The notes under the pieces are model-generated. The model was not told where the DNA came from, ran no database searches, and worked only from the letters and a program-made list of their open reading frames with translations. 64,000 bases of DNA, from the NCBI GenBank assembly GCA_035254305.1, contig DATFAS010000002.1, forward strand, positions 5,387 through 69,386, read 5' to 3'. The position numbers were made by a program, and so were the translations under genes. How positions within the stretch are numbered: the stretch's first letter is position 1; every line of letters begins with the position of its first letter. Shown here piece after piece: positions 38,755 through 48,296 of this stretch. This DNA is from DATFAS01 sp035254305 (GTDB taxonomy: Bacteria > Bacillota > Bacilli > Aneurinibacillales > RAOX-1).

Positions 38755-39123
38755 CTAAATGGTAAGATCAGAAACTCGAACGCCTTGAACTAAGATATTT
38801 ACAGCACCAACCTGTACTCCTAATGTTTGTTCTAACGAATTTTTCACTCTCGTCTGAACATGATGAGCAATGTCGGTGATCTTCACACCATAGCTGACGA
38901 TAATATGTAAATCGATATCTACCTTATTTTCTTTTTCATGAACCTCCACTCCACGACTAAGGCTTTCTTGTCCAAGGAGTTCAGTAAGTCCATCCTTTAG
39001 TGCCTTTCTCGAAGCCATACCCACTAGACCATAACAGTCTACCGCAGCCCCACCGGCAATAGTTGCAATAACCTCACTAGAAACATCAATTCTGCCAAGG
39101 GTAGTACTCATTTCAACCGTCAT
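38755..39123 (-). CDS. yloU: Asp23/Gls24-family protein YloU
   Basis: The 122-residue protein has the Asp23 family pattern: GRIDVSSEVIATIAGGAAVDCYGLVGMAS and DLHIIVSYGVKITDIAHHVQTRVKNSLE. Relatives are small envelope-stress-associated proteins of unknown mechanism. The ATG at 39123 follows AAAGGAGAG. In B. subtilis yloU is followed by yloV (fatty acid kinase); here recG follows directly. Confidence 0.92.
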   Translation of the reverse strand: MTVEMSTTLGRIDVSSEVIATIAGGAAVDCYGLVGMASRKALKDGLTELLGQESLSRGVEVHEKENKVDIDLHIIVSYGVKITDIAHHVQTRVKNSLEQTLGVQVGAVNILVQGVRVSDLTI

Positions 39124-39226
39124 TTTTACTCTCCTTTGCAAATAGTGTAACTCCACTCAATCTTACTATAGAACAGTCTATTTTAAAAGTTTTAGGTAAA
39201 CTTGTAGAGTGTAGACGGAATAGATA

Positions 39227-39255
39227 TTGCTATATCAAACACAATATGATAGTAT
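39227..39255 (+). promoter_or_regulatory. Candidate promoter of rpmB
   Basis: TTGCTA (39227-39232), 17-bp spacer, TAGTAT (39250-39255), 49 bp before the rpmB start. Confidence 0.5.
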
Positions 39256-39304
39256 ATTTAAGTATTTGTTTTTGTGTCACTCATGTATTAGGGAGGTGAA
39301 AACG

Positions 39305-39493
39305 ATGGCACGTGTATGTTTTGTAACTGGCAAGAAAGCTAGTTCTGGAAACGCAAGAAGCCACTCCAACCGTGCGACTAAGCGCAAATGGGGGGTTAAT
39401 GTACAGAAAGTTCGTATTCTCGTAGACGGTAAGCCAAAGCGTGTTTATGTTAGCACTAAGGCTTTAAGATCCGGTAAAGTTGAACGTGTTTAA
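39305..39493 (+). CDS. rpmB: 50S ribosomal protein bL28
   Basis: The 62-residue basic protein begins [20 protein letters not shown] and continues [16 protein letters not shown], the bL28 pattern. Only one Cys is present, so the zinc-ligand set is absent. The ATG at 39305 follows GGGAGGTGA by 5 bp; the 26-residue upstream extension is rejected. Divergent from yloU, as in Bacillus. Confidence 0.97.
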   Translation: MARVCFVTGKKASSGNARSHSNRATKRKWGVNVQKVRILVDGKPKRVYVSTKALRSGKVERV

Positions 39494-39500
39494 TCTATAT

Positions 39501-39548
39501 AAAAGCTTCCATAATCCAATCTGATTGGCTTTATGGAAGCTTTTCATT
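39501..39548 (+). terminator. Terminator of rpmB
   Basis: AAAAGCTTCCATAA (39501-39514) pairs with TTATGGAAGCTTTT (39531-39544), with an inner CCAAT/ATTGG; the tail is CATTTTC. Confidence 0.82.
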
Positions 39549-39582
39549 TTCTTGATCTTATAGATCTAGCTTACACTTACAA

Positions 39583-39621
39583 ACAATAAAGGCACCTCTT
39601 TTCTTGAGGTGCTTTTATTGT
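39583..39621 (-). terminator. Terminator of spoVM
   Basis: A 16-bp stem, ACAATAAAGGCACCTC (39583-39598) with GAGGTGCTTTTATTGT (39606-39621), lies 55 bp beyond the spoVM stop. It is nearly symmetrical and may serve both strands. Confidence 0.75.
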
Positions 39622-39675
39622 GTTCTCCACTCAACGGGATAAGGGGATGAAATGAATATGACGATTATTCCTATA

Positions 39676-39756
39676 TTATTTCTTTTTGAAAGCTCCAAGT
39701 ACAGCCTTTACCATTCCACCAATGATTCTTGGTAACTTTATGGTATAGAATCTCAT
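39676..39756 (-). CDS. spoVM: Stage V sporulation protein M (SpoVM)
   Basis: A 26-codon frame gives MRFYTIKLPRIIGGMVKAVL then GAFKKK, matching B. subtilis SpoVM (MKFYTIKLPKFLGGIVRAML then GSFRKD) in length and in nearly every position. SpoVM is an amphipathic helix that recognises the convex forespore membrane and anchors the coat ATPase SpoIVA; the conserved Pro9 that shapes this helix is present. AAGGAGGGG lies 5 bp before the ATG. The location between rpmB and rpe is as in B. subtilis. It is made in the mother cell; I could not fix the promoter. Confidence 0.95.
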   Translation of the reverse strand: MRFYTIKLPRIIGGMVKAVLGAFKKK

Positions 39757-39992
39757 GACTGCCCCTCCTTACCACCTAGTTTGTTGACCGCCTCCACCCA
39801 TCTCTTGTACCTAAAAGATCGCCCACGGGTTTTAAGAAACGCATGTAATAAATTATATTCACCAACCACCCAGAAATGTGCGTAAAAATTTAAACTCTTG
39901 CCTCTCTATTTTTCTTATGTTCTAATTCCCGCTTTCATGACGTATATTTTCTAATAAAAAGTAGGATAAGCACCTAAAGGAGGAAAAAAATT

Positions 39993-40415
39993 ATGGGACA
40001 AGCGGCACTTTTCACCCCACCAGCTATTCACAAATCAAACATTGTTATTTTTCCGCAGTACCTAGCTAAAAATCGTTTGAGGAATTTCGCCAAAACAATC
40101 CAAGCTACATTCACTATAGATAAGGATGGTTTGGTTACTCTCGTCAATGACGTGTTGGAATTCCACTACCAAATTTTTCACAAGCATATTCAGCTTGTTG
40201 AGATCTCATTAAATTCAACCTCTCTCATCGATGCGGGGAGATGTCTTGAATTTATTCGCTATGAATCCTATCTATTGCAAAAACCCATTTATTCAGCAGA
40301 AATGGACGATGCCACCCTTCATTTTCTTCAAGATCAGGGATTTCGTTTGATCGATGATGAAGAGAGGCATGAAGTTTACGGAGGATTTTGGGAGGGAGAA
40401 CGGCGAAAGGCATAA
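39993..40415 (+). CDS. Hypothetical protein, 140 residues
   Basis: The protein starts MGQAALFTPPAIHKSNIVIF and ends GGFWEGERRKA. I do not recognise a family. The C-terminal part (YSAEMDDATLHFLQDQGFRLIDDEERHEVYGG, in parts) recalls the last strands of a GNAT acetyltransferase, where an ageing/second Gly-Phe motif follows a helix, but the acetyl-CoA loop (R/QxxGxG/A) is missing. AAAGGAGG lies 9 bp before the ATG and a 14-bp terminator stem follows. It occupies the place where B. subtilis has thiN, on the opposite strand. Confidence 0.75.
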   Translation: MGQAALFTPPAIHKSNIVIFPQYLAKNRLRNFAKTIQATFTIDKDGLVTLVNDVLEFHYQIFHKHIQLVEISLNSTSLIDAGRCLEFIRYESYLLQKPIYSAEMDDATLHFLQDQGFRLIDDEERHEVYGGFWEGERRKA

Positions 40416-40418
40416 AAT

Positions 40419-40453
40419 AAGGGTAACCTGAATCGTTCCTTCAGGTTACCCTT
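40419..40453. terminator. Bidirectional terminator between the 140-residue ORF and rpe
   Basis: AAGGGTAACCTGAA (40419-40432) pairs perfectly with TTCAGGTTACCCTT (40440-40453). Confidence 0.85.
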
Positions 40454-40462
40454 AAAGCTTTA

Positions 40463-41122
40463 TCATTGACCACGGACGGAACGAATCGCTGCTCCTCGGT
40501 CAGTCTGTCCATAAACAGCATTGCCAGCTACTAGAATGTTAGCACCGGCCTCTACAACCTGTCTTGCCGTTTGTGGATTGATTCCACCGTCCACTTCAAT
40601 CTCTACATGTCCTAAATTCATACTGTCTAATTGTTGACGTAATGAACGTATCTTATTTATCATCTGTGGAATAAATTTTTGACCACCAAATCCTGGATTG
40701 ACCGTCATGAGTAGGACCATATCTACATCTGTAAGTACTGATTCAATCATGGATAATGGTGTTGCTGGATTAAGAACGACAGCTGCCTTCGCTCCCTGTT
40801 CCTTAATGAGATAAATCGTCCGATGGAGGTGGATACAAGCCTCCTGATGAACAGAAATAATATCTGCTCCCTGTTTGATAAATTCAGGTATGTATTGATC
40901 AGGATTCATAATCATCAGGTGTACATCTAATGGGAGGGCTGTATGTGGTCGGATTGCTCCAACAACTAATGGTCCAATCGTGATATTAGGAACAAAATGT
41001 CCATCCATCACATCTACATGGATCCAGTCTGCTCCACCCTTTTCAACATCTCGAATTTCCTCTCCCAAACGTGAAAAATCTGCCGAAAGAATAGAAGGAG
41101 CAATTTTAATTGGTTGAGTCAT
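40463..41122 (-). CDS. rpe: Ribulose-phosphate 3-epimerase
   Basis: The 219-residue TIM barrel interconverts ribulose-5-P and xylulose-5-P in the pentose phosphate pathway. It has [14 protein letters not shown], the metal-binding [27 protein letters not shown] and DGGINPQTA. The ATG follows CGGAGGT and lies 2 bp after the rsgA stop. Confidence 0.98.
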   Translation of the reverse strand: MTQPIKIAPSILSADFSRLGEEIRDVEKGGADWIHVDVMDGHFVPNITIGPLVVGAIRPHTALPLDVHLMIMNPDQYIPEFIKQGADIISVHQEACIHLHRTIYLIKEQGAKAAVVLNPATPLSMIESVLTDVDMVLLMTVNPGFGGQKFIPQMINKIRSLRQQLDSMNLGHVEIEVDGGINPQTARQVVEAGANILVAGNAVYGQTDRGAAIRSVRGQ

Positions 41123-41124
41123 CT

Positions 41125-41994
41125 CTAATACCTCCGCTTTTTCTCTTTTATTTCTGCGAGGAATTGTTTATAGCTACTATATCTAGACGGATGAATTTTC
41201 CCTTCCTCTAGAGCCATACGTACCGCACAGTTAGGTTCTGTTAAGTGTAAACATCCACGAAACTTACAAGATGCAGAATACTCCTTGATCTCGACGAAAT
41301 AACGACAGAGTTCTTCTAAGTCAATATCAAAGAAATCTAACTGACTAAAACCGGGTGTATCTGCAACAAAGCCTCTTTCAACTGCAATAAGCTCTACGTG
41401 ACGAGTAGTATGCTTTCCTCTTTTCAGCCGATCACTAATAACCCCAGTAAGTAGATTAGATCCCGGAAGAAGAGAGTTTAGCAGGGTTGATTTCCCCACC
41501 CCAGACTGGCCGGCAAAAACCGTAATATGCCCAGCAAGATGGGTTTGCAATTCCTCGACCCCACATTGGCTTTGTTTACTTGTTTTAATCACTGTATATC
41601 CCAGATCCCGATAGATCTGCTCAATCGACTCATATTCCTCTATCACTAAATCTGTTTTTGAGAAACAGATAATAGCCGAGACACCTGCCCATTCTGTATG
41701 CACCAGAAACTTGTCAAGTAATAATGGACTGAGGGCAGGTTGTGATACAGAAAAAACAAGTACAGCCTGGTCAACATTTGCAATGGGAGGTCGGACTAGC
41801 TCTGAACACCTTTCATGGATATTCATGACATAGCCTTCTGCATTTGGTTCTGGCTCGTAGTCTACTATATCGCCTACAAGAGGGGTAATCCCCCTTTTCT
41901 TAAAAATTCCCCTTGCCCTACACTGCCAAATATCTTCGCCATCAAGGACATAATAAAAGCCGCTTAATGCCTTAATGATCCTACCTTCAGGCAT
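41125..41994 (-). CDS. rsgA: Ribosome small-subunit GTPase RsgA (YloQ)
   Basis: RsgA checks late 30S maturation. The 289-residue protein has an N-terminal OB fold, then circularly permuted GTPase motifs: G4 SKTD (the N of NKxD replaced, as in B. subtilis where it is TKMD), G1 [12 protein letters not shown], switch [11 protein letters not shown]3 DTPGFSQ, and the zinc-binding tail [17 protein letters not shown]. It follows prkC by 18 bp. Confidence 0.97.
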   Translation of the reverse strand: MPEGRIIKALSGFYYVLDGEDIWQCRARGIFKKRGITPLVGDIVDYEPEPNAEGYVMNIHERCSELVRPPIANVDQAVLVFSVSQPALSPLLLDKFLVHTEWAGVSAIICFSKTDLVIEEYESIEQIYRDLGYTVIKTSKQSQCGVEELQTHLAGHITVFAGQSGVGKSTLLNSLLPGSNLLTGVISDRLKRGKHTTRHVELIAVERGFVADTPGFSQLDFFDIDLEELCRYFVEIKEYSASCKFRGCLHLTEPNCAVRMALEEGKIHPSRYSSYKQFLAEIKEKKRRY

Positions 41995-42012
41995 AGCTTC
42001 CTCCTAATTTTT

Positions 42013-43947
42013 TTAGGGAATGGCTGAATAACGAATATTCCGCTTCTCAAGTAAACTGCCATCCTTATAAATGGTAATGTTTCCATCCTGATTAGCCGCC
42101 AAAACGACCTCTACCTCGAATGTTTCGGACTGCTTAATCGTTTTTTTGATTTGTTCCTTATCCTTGCCTCGTGCATCTGACACCTCAATAACGATATCAG
42201 CTGATGGTTGATCCCCTAGAAGAACAAGAACTGGCTCCTTGGCCACTTTGGTATCAGACGGATATCCGCTACTCACTCCTAGTTCAATTTCAGTACCAGG
42301 TGAAGCCTGACTTCCAGGCTGGAAGGGATACTGCCGGAATACCGTTCCTTTCTGCTGATAGCTCGGTTCCATCTTTACTTTTCCTTGCTTAAGACCACTT
42401 TTCACCAAAGTTGCCTCTGCTTGATCCGTGGTCAATCCAATGAGATCGGGCATAGTAACCGTTTGTTTGCCAATGCTTACTGTAATCATCACTTTATCCT
42501 TTGAAGGAGAAACCATAGTCCCTGCTGCAGGATTCTGAGCCATCACCATGCCACTTGCATAATTGTTACTTGGCTTACGTTCTATTTCATAATTCCACTT
42601 TGCTAGTTGGGTTTCAATGTGACGTTCCGGAAGACCTACCAGATCCGGCATAGCAACCTGCTGTTGCCCTTTACTGACATATATCATTATTTCGCTTTTT
42701 TGTTTGACACGCATTCCGGGAGAGGGATCTTGTTTAATCACTACATTATCTGCAACATCCTCACTAAAACGCTTCTCGATTTGATACTTAAGATCCTTGT
42801 CCTTCAGTGTCTTAAGTGCTTCATCAAGCTGCATATTCTCCACCCTTGGTGTGCTAACTTCCGGAACATAGAAGACACCAAGTAAGAAATTAAAGCCATA
42901 AATGGCCCCTACAAATAATAGAGAAAGTGACACAAACCACCCAACGGGCTTCAGCCATTTTCTTTTCCGAGCTTTCCCTTTATTTCTAGGAGAATCAGAA
43001 TTTAAGTCTTCATCGAAATCTTCTTGCTCATTTTCGATTTTTGTCATCATTTCCGGTGTGATAGCTGGAATAATTCTTGTTGCTTCATCATCCTGCTCAG
43101 GCAAAACAAATTTCGGCTCATCCAACCGCTGCGGATCAAGACAAGTCACAAGATCACGTTTCATATCCTGTGCTGATTGATAGCGAAGAAGTGGGTCCTT
43201 AACTAAAGAACGAAGAATGATATTCTCCACGCTTTGTGGGATCTCTGGATTGATTTCCCGTGGAGGGACAATTTCCTCCTGTAAATGTTTTAGTGCTACA
43301 CTGATTGGAGAATCACCGGAGAATGGAACCTTCCCTGTGACCATTTCATACAAAACAATCCCTAATGAATAAATATCTGATTTTTCTCCACTGATTCCGC
43401 CTCTTGCCTGTTCTGGTGAGAAATAATGAACCGAACCAATGACTGAACCCGTATGAGTGATCGTCGCAGAAGTCACTGCTCTTGCAATCCCGAAATCTGT
43501 TACCTTTACCCTCTCGCCTTTTCCAATTAGGATGTTATGTGGCTTAATATCACGGTGAATGATGTGGTTATGATGGGCATGCTCTAATGCATCGCAAATT
43601 TGAACGGCAATGTTTACCGCCTGATCCAATTCCAATACTCCAGAACGTGTGATAAGCTCCTTGAGAGTGGAGCCCTCCACATATTCCATCACAATATATT
43701 GGATGTCATCTTCTTCACCAACGTCATAAACATTCACGACGTTAGGGTGCGAAAGACTGGCCGCTGCTTGTGCCTCTCTGCGGAAACGGTTAATAAAATC
43801 ATCGTCATGTCCAAACTGTGAACGCAAAACTTTCAGGGCTACTGTACGGTTTAGAAGATTATCATGGGCTTTATAGACAACAGCCATGCCTCCCCCGCCA
43901 ATACGCTGTTCCACTTCGTAGCGGCCACCCAGACGCTTGCCGATCAT
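42013..43947 (-). CDS. prkC: PASTA-domain Ser/Thr protein kinase PrkC
   Basis: The 644-residue protein has an N-terminal Hanks kinase domain with GGGGMAVVYKA, Lys39 in VALKVL, the catalytic HRDIKPHNILI and DFGIAR. One membrane span (about 334-356) leads to three extracellular PASTA repeats (about 358-560), and a C-terminal Ig-like tail follows. PASTA domains sense muropeptides; in B. subtilis PrkC triggers spore germination and controls wall metabolism. It overlaps prpC by 4 bp, so kinase and phosphatase are coupled. Confidence 0.97.
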   Translation of the reverse strand: MIGKRLGGRYEVEQRIGGGGMAVVYKAHDNLLNRTVALKVLRSQFGHDDDFINRFRREAQAAASLSHPNVVNVYDVGEEDDIQYIVMEYVEGSTLKELITRSGVLELDQAVNIAVQICDALEHAHHNHIIHRDIKPHNILIGKGERVKVTDFGIARAVTSATITHTGSVIGSVHYFSPEQARGGISGEKSDIYSLGIVLYEMVTGKVPFSGDSPISVALKHLQEEIVPPREINPEIPQSVENIILRSLVKDPLLRYQSAQDMKRDLVTCLDPQRLDEPKFVLPEQDDEATRIIPAITPEMMTKIENEQEDFDEDLNSDSPRNKGKARKRKWLKPVGWFVSLSLLFVGAIYGFNFLLGVFYVPEVSTPRVENMQLDEALKTLKDKDLKYQIEKRFSEDVADNVVIKQDPSPGMRVKQKSEIMIYVSKGQQQVAMPDLVGLPERHIETQLAKWNYEIERKPSNNYASGMVMAQNPAAGTMVSPSKDKVMITVSIGKQTVTMPDLIGLTTDQAEATLVKSGLKQGKVKMEPSYQQKGTVFRQYPFQPGSQASPGTEIELGVSSGYPSDTKVAKEPVLVLLGDQPSADIVIEVSDARGKDKEQIKKTIKQSETFEVEVVLAANQDGNITIYKDGSLLEKRNIRYSAIP

Positions 43948-44711
43948 TCACTCACCCCATTTTCTTGTCCCGCTTGGGGCAATCCATTGGATATAACAAT
44001 AGCGGTGACATTATCCTCACCACCAGCTTGGACAGCTTGATTAATGAGTGCATCAACAGCTATCTCAGGTGACTTGGATTGATGAATGATCGATAGCATT
44101 TCAAAAGAGGTAAGCTTATTTGATAATCCATCAGAACAAATGAGGAGATGATCTTCTACGTCCCACTCTAATGCTTGGAATTCAGCATCCACATGCTTAT
44201 CGGTGCCTAGTGCTCGGATTAAAACATTCCTTTGTGGATGTTTAATCGCTTCCTCTGCTGAGATTTGCCCATTTTTTAATAGTTCATTGACAAGCGAATG
44301 GTCATCCGTTAATTGTGTAATTCCTTCAGATGAAATGCGATAGATCCGACTATCTCCTATATGACCTGTTACAAGCCAATCCCAAGTTATAATGCTAATC
44401 GCAATCGTTGTCCCCATTCCCATGCAATCTTCATGTGTTTTGGCATATTGATAGATGGCATCATTTGCCTTAAGGATGGCTTGGTCTAACAAATCTATTG
44501 CCTTCTCGGGAGTTAGTCCATCGGGTAGCTCGGACAGTTCAATTTTGATCAAATCAACAGCCATCAGACTTGCTAGATCCCCCGCCTGATGACCTCCCAT
44601 TCCATCCGCTACAATCGCCAACGTATAACCATTATTCAGTTTGACAACAGCTCCGGTATCCTCATTTAAGGCCCTAACACAGCCAATATGTGTCTTGTAG
44701 GCTGCTTTCAT
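43944..44711 (-). CDS. prpC: PP2C-family protein phosphatase PrpC
   Basis: PrpC reverses PrkC phosphorylation. The 255-residue protein has the PP2C metal-binding motifs VRALNEDTGAV, VADGMGGHQAGDLAS, GHIGDSRIYR, CSDGLSNKL and GGEDNVTAIVI. The ATG at 44711 follows CGAGGTGA and matches the 254 residues of B. subtilis; a longer frame to 44765 overlaps rlmN and is rejected. Confidence 0.97.
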   Translation of the reverse strand: MKAAYKTHIGCVRALNEDTGAVVKLNNGYTLAIVADGMGGHQAGDLASLMAVDLIKIELSELPDGLTPEKAIDLLDQAILKANDAIYQYAKTHEDCMGMGTTIAISIITWDWLVTGHIGDSRIYRISSEGITQLTDDHSLVNELLKNGQISAEEAIKHPQRNVLIRALGTDKHVDAEFQALEWDVEDHLLICSDGLSNKLTSFEMLSIIHQSKSPEIAVDALINQAVQAGGEDNVTAIVISNGLPQAGQENGVSE

Positions 44712-44719
44712 CTCTTTTT

Positions 44720-45766
44720 TCACCTCGTAGCTTCTTTTGCATGCTGAGCGCGAAGCTGTCCACAAGCTGCAGCAATATCACTGCCATGCTCACGGCGAAT
44801 CGTTGCATTAATGCCTCGCTTCTGTAGGATTCGAAGAAATTCAAAAATATCATCTCGTGAGGTTCGAACATAGTCGCGTTCAGGAACATAGTTAACAGGA
44901 ATCAAATTCACGTGACAGAGTATATCACCAATTAGTTTTGCTAATTCTTCCGCATGCTCTACTCGATCATTGACTCCACCAAACAAACCATACTCAAAAG
45001 TAATTCTTCGGCCTGTTTTTTCCACGTAGTATCGACACGCTTTCATTAGATCAGCTAATGGATAGCGTCGGTTTACAGGCATAAGTTGGGAACGAAGTTC
45101 AGAATTGGGTGCATGAAGAGAAATCGCCAAATTAAATTGGTTCATATCATTAGCCCAATCATAAATTCTAGGGACAATTCCACTCGTTGAGACCGTTATA
45201 TGGCGTTGACCAATGTTTAATCCCTTGTCATGATTAATAATGTAAAGAAAATCAAGTAAGGAATCGAAATTCTCAAAAGGTTCACCAATTCCCATTACAA
45301 CCACATGACTGGCACGTTCCCCAACTATGTCAAGGGTCTTCTGAGCCATCAACACTTGGGAAACAATTTCACCTGCTGTCAAATCACGCTTCAATCCACC
45401 TAAGGTTGACGCACAGAAGGTACAACCAATCCGGCAACCTACTTGCGTGGTAACACAGATGCTATTTCCATAGTCATGTCTCATGATCACGGTTTCAATG
45501 GCATGTCCGTCATGCAGGGAGAAGAGAAATTTAATCGTTCCATCCTTAGATTCTTGATGGGTGATTTCCTGTAAGCCTCTAATTTCAAAATGCGCAGCTA
45601 ATTTTTCCCGTAGTGGCTTTGATAAATTAAGCATTTCTTCAAAGCTATCCACTCGTTTTACATATAACCACCCAAAAATTTGTTCGGCACGGAATCCCTT
45701 CTCACCATTCGCCTCAAGCCAAGTCTTCAACCCCTCATAACGAAGGTCGTAGATTAAGGGTTTCAA
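44720..45766 (-). CDS. rlmN: Dual-specificity RNA methyltransferase RlmN
   Basis: RlmN methylates C2 of A2503 in 23S rRNA and A37 in tRNAs. The 348-residue radical SAM protein has the cluster motif [12 protein letters not shown] (CxxxCxxC), the [11 protein letters not shown] motif and the C-terminal Cys in AACGQLRA. The start codon is TTG with GGTGAT upstream. It precedes prpC by 8 bp. Confidence 0.97.
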   Translation of the reverse strand: MKPLIYDLRYEGLKTWLEANGEKGFRAEQIFGWLYVKRVDSFEEMLNLSKPLREKLAAHFEIRGLQEITHQESKDGTIKFLFSLHDGHAIETVIMRHDYGNSICVTTQVGCRIGCTFCASTLGGLKRDLTAGEIVSQVLMAQKTLDIVGERASHVVVMGIGEPFENFDSLLDFLYIINHDKGLNIGQRHITVSTSGIVPRIYDWANDMNQFNLAISLHAPNSELRSQLMPVNRRYPLADLMKACRYYVEKTGRRITFEYGLFGGVNDRVEHAEELAKLIGDILCHVNLIPVNYVPERDYVRTSRDDIFEFLRILQKRGINATIRREHGSDIAAACGQLRAQHAKEATR

Positions 45767-45874
45767 ATTATATCACCATTTTTCCTTTTTTATCTATTAT
45801 TTGAACTACTTGCATATATATCCCAGAAAAACTTTCACTTCATTGTACCATATGTAAATTGAAAAGAAAAAATC

Positions 45875-47251
45875 TCAATGAATCCTAATCACTCGTGAAA
45901 TAAAGAATCCATCACTACCAAAATAATGAGGTAAAATCTGCACATAAGCCCCAGACTTATGAACATACGCGCGAAGCACTTCCGGTAAATCCTCTACAAG
46001 TGTAGGGTCCAATCGGAAGTTCGGATTCATTTGGATAAAGTGATTTAATTGTTTATTATTTTCCTCAGGATCTATGGTACAGGTACTATAAACAAGCTTA
46101 CCACCTGGTTTCACCCATCTTGCCGCTTGATTTAAAATTTGCTGTTGTGTTTCGGTTATTGCCGCAATGTCCTCAAATCTTTTTTGCCATTTTAAATCCG
46201 GCTTTCTACGAATGACTCCAAAACCTGAGCAAGGGGCATCCACTAAAACTCGATCGAACAAGGTTTCACTTAAATCACTAGGTAGCATTCTTGCATCTGC
46301 TAATTTCGTTTGAATGATACCTACCCCAAGCCTTTTCGCATTTTCATCAATTAACTTCAACTTATGATCATGAATATCTAAGGCAAGAATGCTTCCCTTA
46401 TTCTCCATTCTTTCAGCCACATGTGTGGTCTTTCCCCCAGGGGCGGCACAGGTATCAAGCACTGTCATGCCTGGCACTACACGAAGTGCTAAAGCTACAA
46501 GCATTGAGCTTTCATCCTGTATCGTGCAAAGGCCTTGTCTGAAAGCTTCTAATGAAGCCACTCCACCACCATTACCTACCGTGATTCCATCTGGAGCTAG
46601 ATGCGAATAGGTAAATTCAGCTTCTGGTAGCTCCTTACCTAAACGTTCCATAAGCTCTTCTTTGGTTATTTTTAATCGATTAGATCTTAAGCTAATGAAT
46701 GGAGCCATATTATTCGTCTTACAGACCTCAATGGTTTGCTCTGGACCGAACAAACTGAGCCACCGCTTCACTAACCATTCCGGATGTGAATACTCTATGG
46801 CAATCTTCTTGAATTTGGGCCACTGAGCCGGAATCTTGATCTCTTCTTTTGTTCGTTGATAATTCCGCAGTATCCCATTCACTAACCCACTAATTCCTTG
46901 ATGTCCTCTGTTTTTAGCCATCTCCACTGCTTCATGGATTACCGCACGATCTGGTATTCGATCTAGATAGGCGAGTTGGTAGATTGAGAGTCTTAGTAAA
47001 CAACGAACCCAAGGCTCTAGCTTGGAGATTGGCTTCTTAGAGAGCTGCTCCACCATCCAATCCAGGGTATTTAATCGAGAGAGAGTCCCATAAACAAGCT
47101 CTGTTGCTAGGCCGATATCTCTTCTTTCTAATGGTTGTCGGCGTAATACCGCATTCAATTGCAGATTACTAAACGCCTTATTCTCCTCTACTTCTACTAA
47201 TACTTCTAAGGCAACCGATCGTGCAGATCCTTTTTCCTGCTGAATAAACAT
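45875..47251 (-). CDS. rsmB: 16S rRNA (cytosine967-C5)-methyltransferase RsmB
   Basis: The 458-residue protein has an N-terminal NusB-like RNA-binding domain (about 1-140) and a Rossmann methyltransferase domain with LDTCAAPGGKTTHVAE, VDAPCSGFGVIRRKPD and YSTCTIDPEEN, whose two Cys act in catalysis. AAAGGAGTG precedes the ATG. It follows fmt as in the common def-fmt-rsmB order. Confidence 0.97.
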   Translation of the reverse strand: MFIQQEKGSARSVALEVLVEVEENKAFSNLQLNAVLRRQPLERRDIGLATELVYGTLSRLNTLDWMVEQLSKKPISKLEPWVRCLLRLSIYQLAYLDRIPDRAVIHEAVEMAKNRGHQGISGLVNGILRNYQRTKEEIKIPAQWPKFKKIAIEYSHPEWLVKRWLSLFGPEQTIEVCKTNNMAPFISLRSNRLKITKEELMERLGKELPEAEFTYSHLAPDGITVGNGGGVASLEAFRQGLCTIQDESSMLVALALRVVPGMTVLDTCAAPGGKTTHVAERMENKGSILALDIHDHKLKLIDENAKRLGVGIIQTKLADARMLPSDLSETLFDRVLVDAPCSGFGVIRRKPDLKWQKRFEDIAAITETQQQILNQAARWVKPGGKLVYSTCTIDPEENNKQLNHFIQMNPNFRLDPTLVEDLPEVLRAYVHKSGAYVQILPHYFGSDGFFISRVIRIH

Positions 47252-47295
47252 GAAAAGACACTCCTTTACTTAAGACAAACCCATATCGATCATGA

Positions 47296-48237
47296 TTAGA
47301 TTTCAAATTGGGAGCCCTGTAAATCTTGATCCCCCAATCCTCTTACATAATCCGCAACCTGTAATCTTCGTTTCCCAGCTGGCTGAACCTCCAATAGTCT
47401 AATGACTCCTTCCCCACAAGCCACGTCTATTCCATCAGAAGAAACTTTAAGAATCGTCCCTGAACCTTCTGTAACTCCCTGTTCATCAACAACCTTTGCC
47501 CACCAAATTTTAAATACCTCTCCTTGTAACTTTGTAAAAGCCACAGGCCAAGGATTAAGTCCCCTTATTTGGTTATAGATTTCCCTAGATGATTTGCTCC
47601 AATTAATTTGTTCATCCTCTCGCTGAATATTTCGCGCAAAGGTCACTAGAGATTCGTCCTGTTTAATCGGTGTAAGCTCTCCGGCAATAAGCTTAGGAAG
47701 AGTTTGTAATAATAGGTTTGAACCAGCTGCCGACAATTTATTATGAAGACTTCCAACCGTATCTTCCTCAGCGATAGGAACCCTTACTTGTGTTAAAATG
47801 TCACCTGCATCAAGTTTTTCAACCATATACATGATGGTAACTCCAGATTCCCTTTCACCATCAATGATGGATTGATGAATCGGAGCTCCTCCTCGGTATT
47901 TAGGTAGCAAGGAAGCATGAACGTTAATACACCCGTATTTTGGCAAATGAATAAGGCTAGAAGGCAGGATCTGACCATAAGCAGCCGTAATAATTAAATC
48001 TGGTGCAAGTGAAACAATATGATCAACAGCTTCCTTGTCCCTTAACTTTTCCGGTTGAAATACAGGTATACCAAGCTCCTGTGCAGCGACCTTAACAGGA
48101 GGTGGAGTAAGTTCTTTTTTTCTGCCTTTCGGACGATCAGGTTGGGTAACGACTTCAATGATTTGATATCCCTCTTTAACTAGCTGCTCTAAACAAGGAA
48201 CAGCAAAGTCAGGTGTTCCCATAAAAACAATTTTCAT
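47296..48237 (-). CDS. fmt: Methionyl-tRNA formyltransferase
   Basis: Fmt formylates initiator Met-tRNA using 10-formyl-THF. The 313-residue protein has [16 protein letters not shown], the catalytic segment [18 protein letters not shown] and the metal-near LDAGDILTQ, plus an OB-fold C-terminal domain. GGAGATGAT precedes the ATG. It is encoded next to def, whose product later removes the formyl group. Confidence 0.98.
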   Translation of the reverse strand: MKIVFMGTPDFAVPCLEQLVKEGYQIIEVVTQPDRPKGRKKELTPPPVKVAAQELGIPVFQPEKLRDKEAVDHIVSLAPDLIITAAYGQILPSSLIHLPKYGCINVHASLLPKYRGGAPIHQSIIDGERESGVTIMYMVEKLDAGDILTQVRVPIAEEDTVGSLHNKLSAAGSNLLLQTLPKLIAGELTPIKQDESLVTFARNIQREDEQINWSKSSREIYNQIRGLNPWPVAFTKLQGEVFKIWWAKVVDEQGVTEGSGTILKVSSDGIDVACGEGVIRLLEVQPAGKRRLQVADYVRGLGDQDLQGSQFEI

Positions 48238-48261
48238 TATTCATCATCTCCAAACTCTCTA

Positions 48262-48296
48262 TAAATTAAAGAAAACTGGCATTTGGCCAGTTTTCT
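48262..48296 (-). terminator. Hairpin between def and fmt
   Basis: AGAAAACTGGC (48270-48280) pairs with GCCAGTTTTCT (48286-48296); the minus-strand tail is TTTAATTT. It overlaps the def stop and may reduce fmt expression. Confidence 0.7.

Noticed and set aside
39757..39905. Minus-strand open frame ending in TGA that overlaps the spoVM start (ATGA)
   Set aside because: About 48 codons without a credible start or ribosome binding site; the bases are better seen as the spoVM upstream region.
41560..41700. RsgA G4 motif SKTD instead of NKxD
   Set aside because: B. subtilis RsgA has TKMD at this place, so the change is normal in this family.
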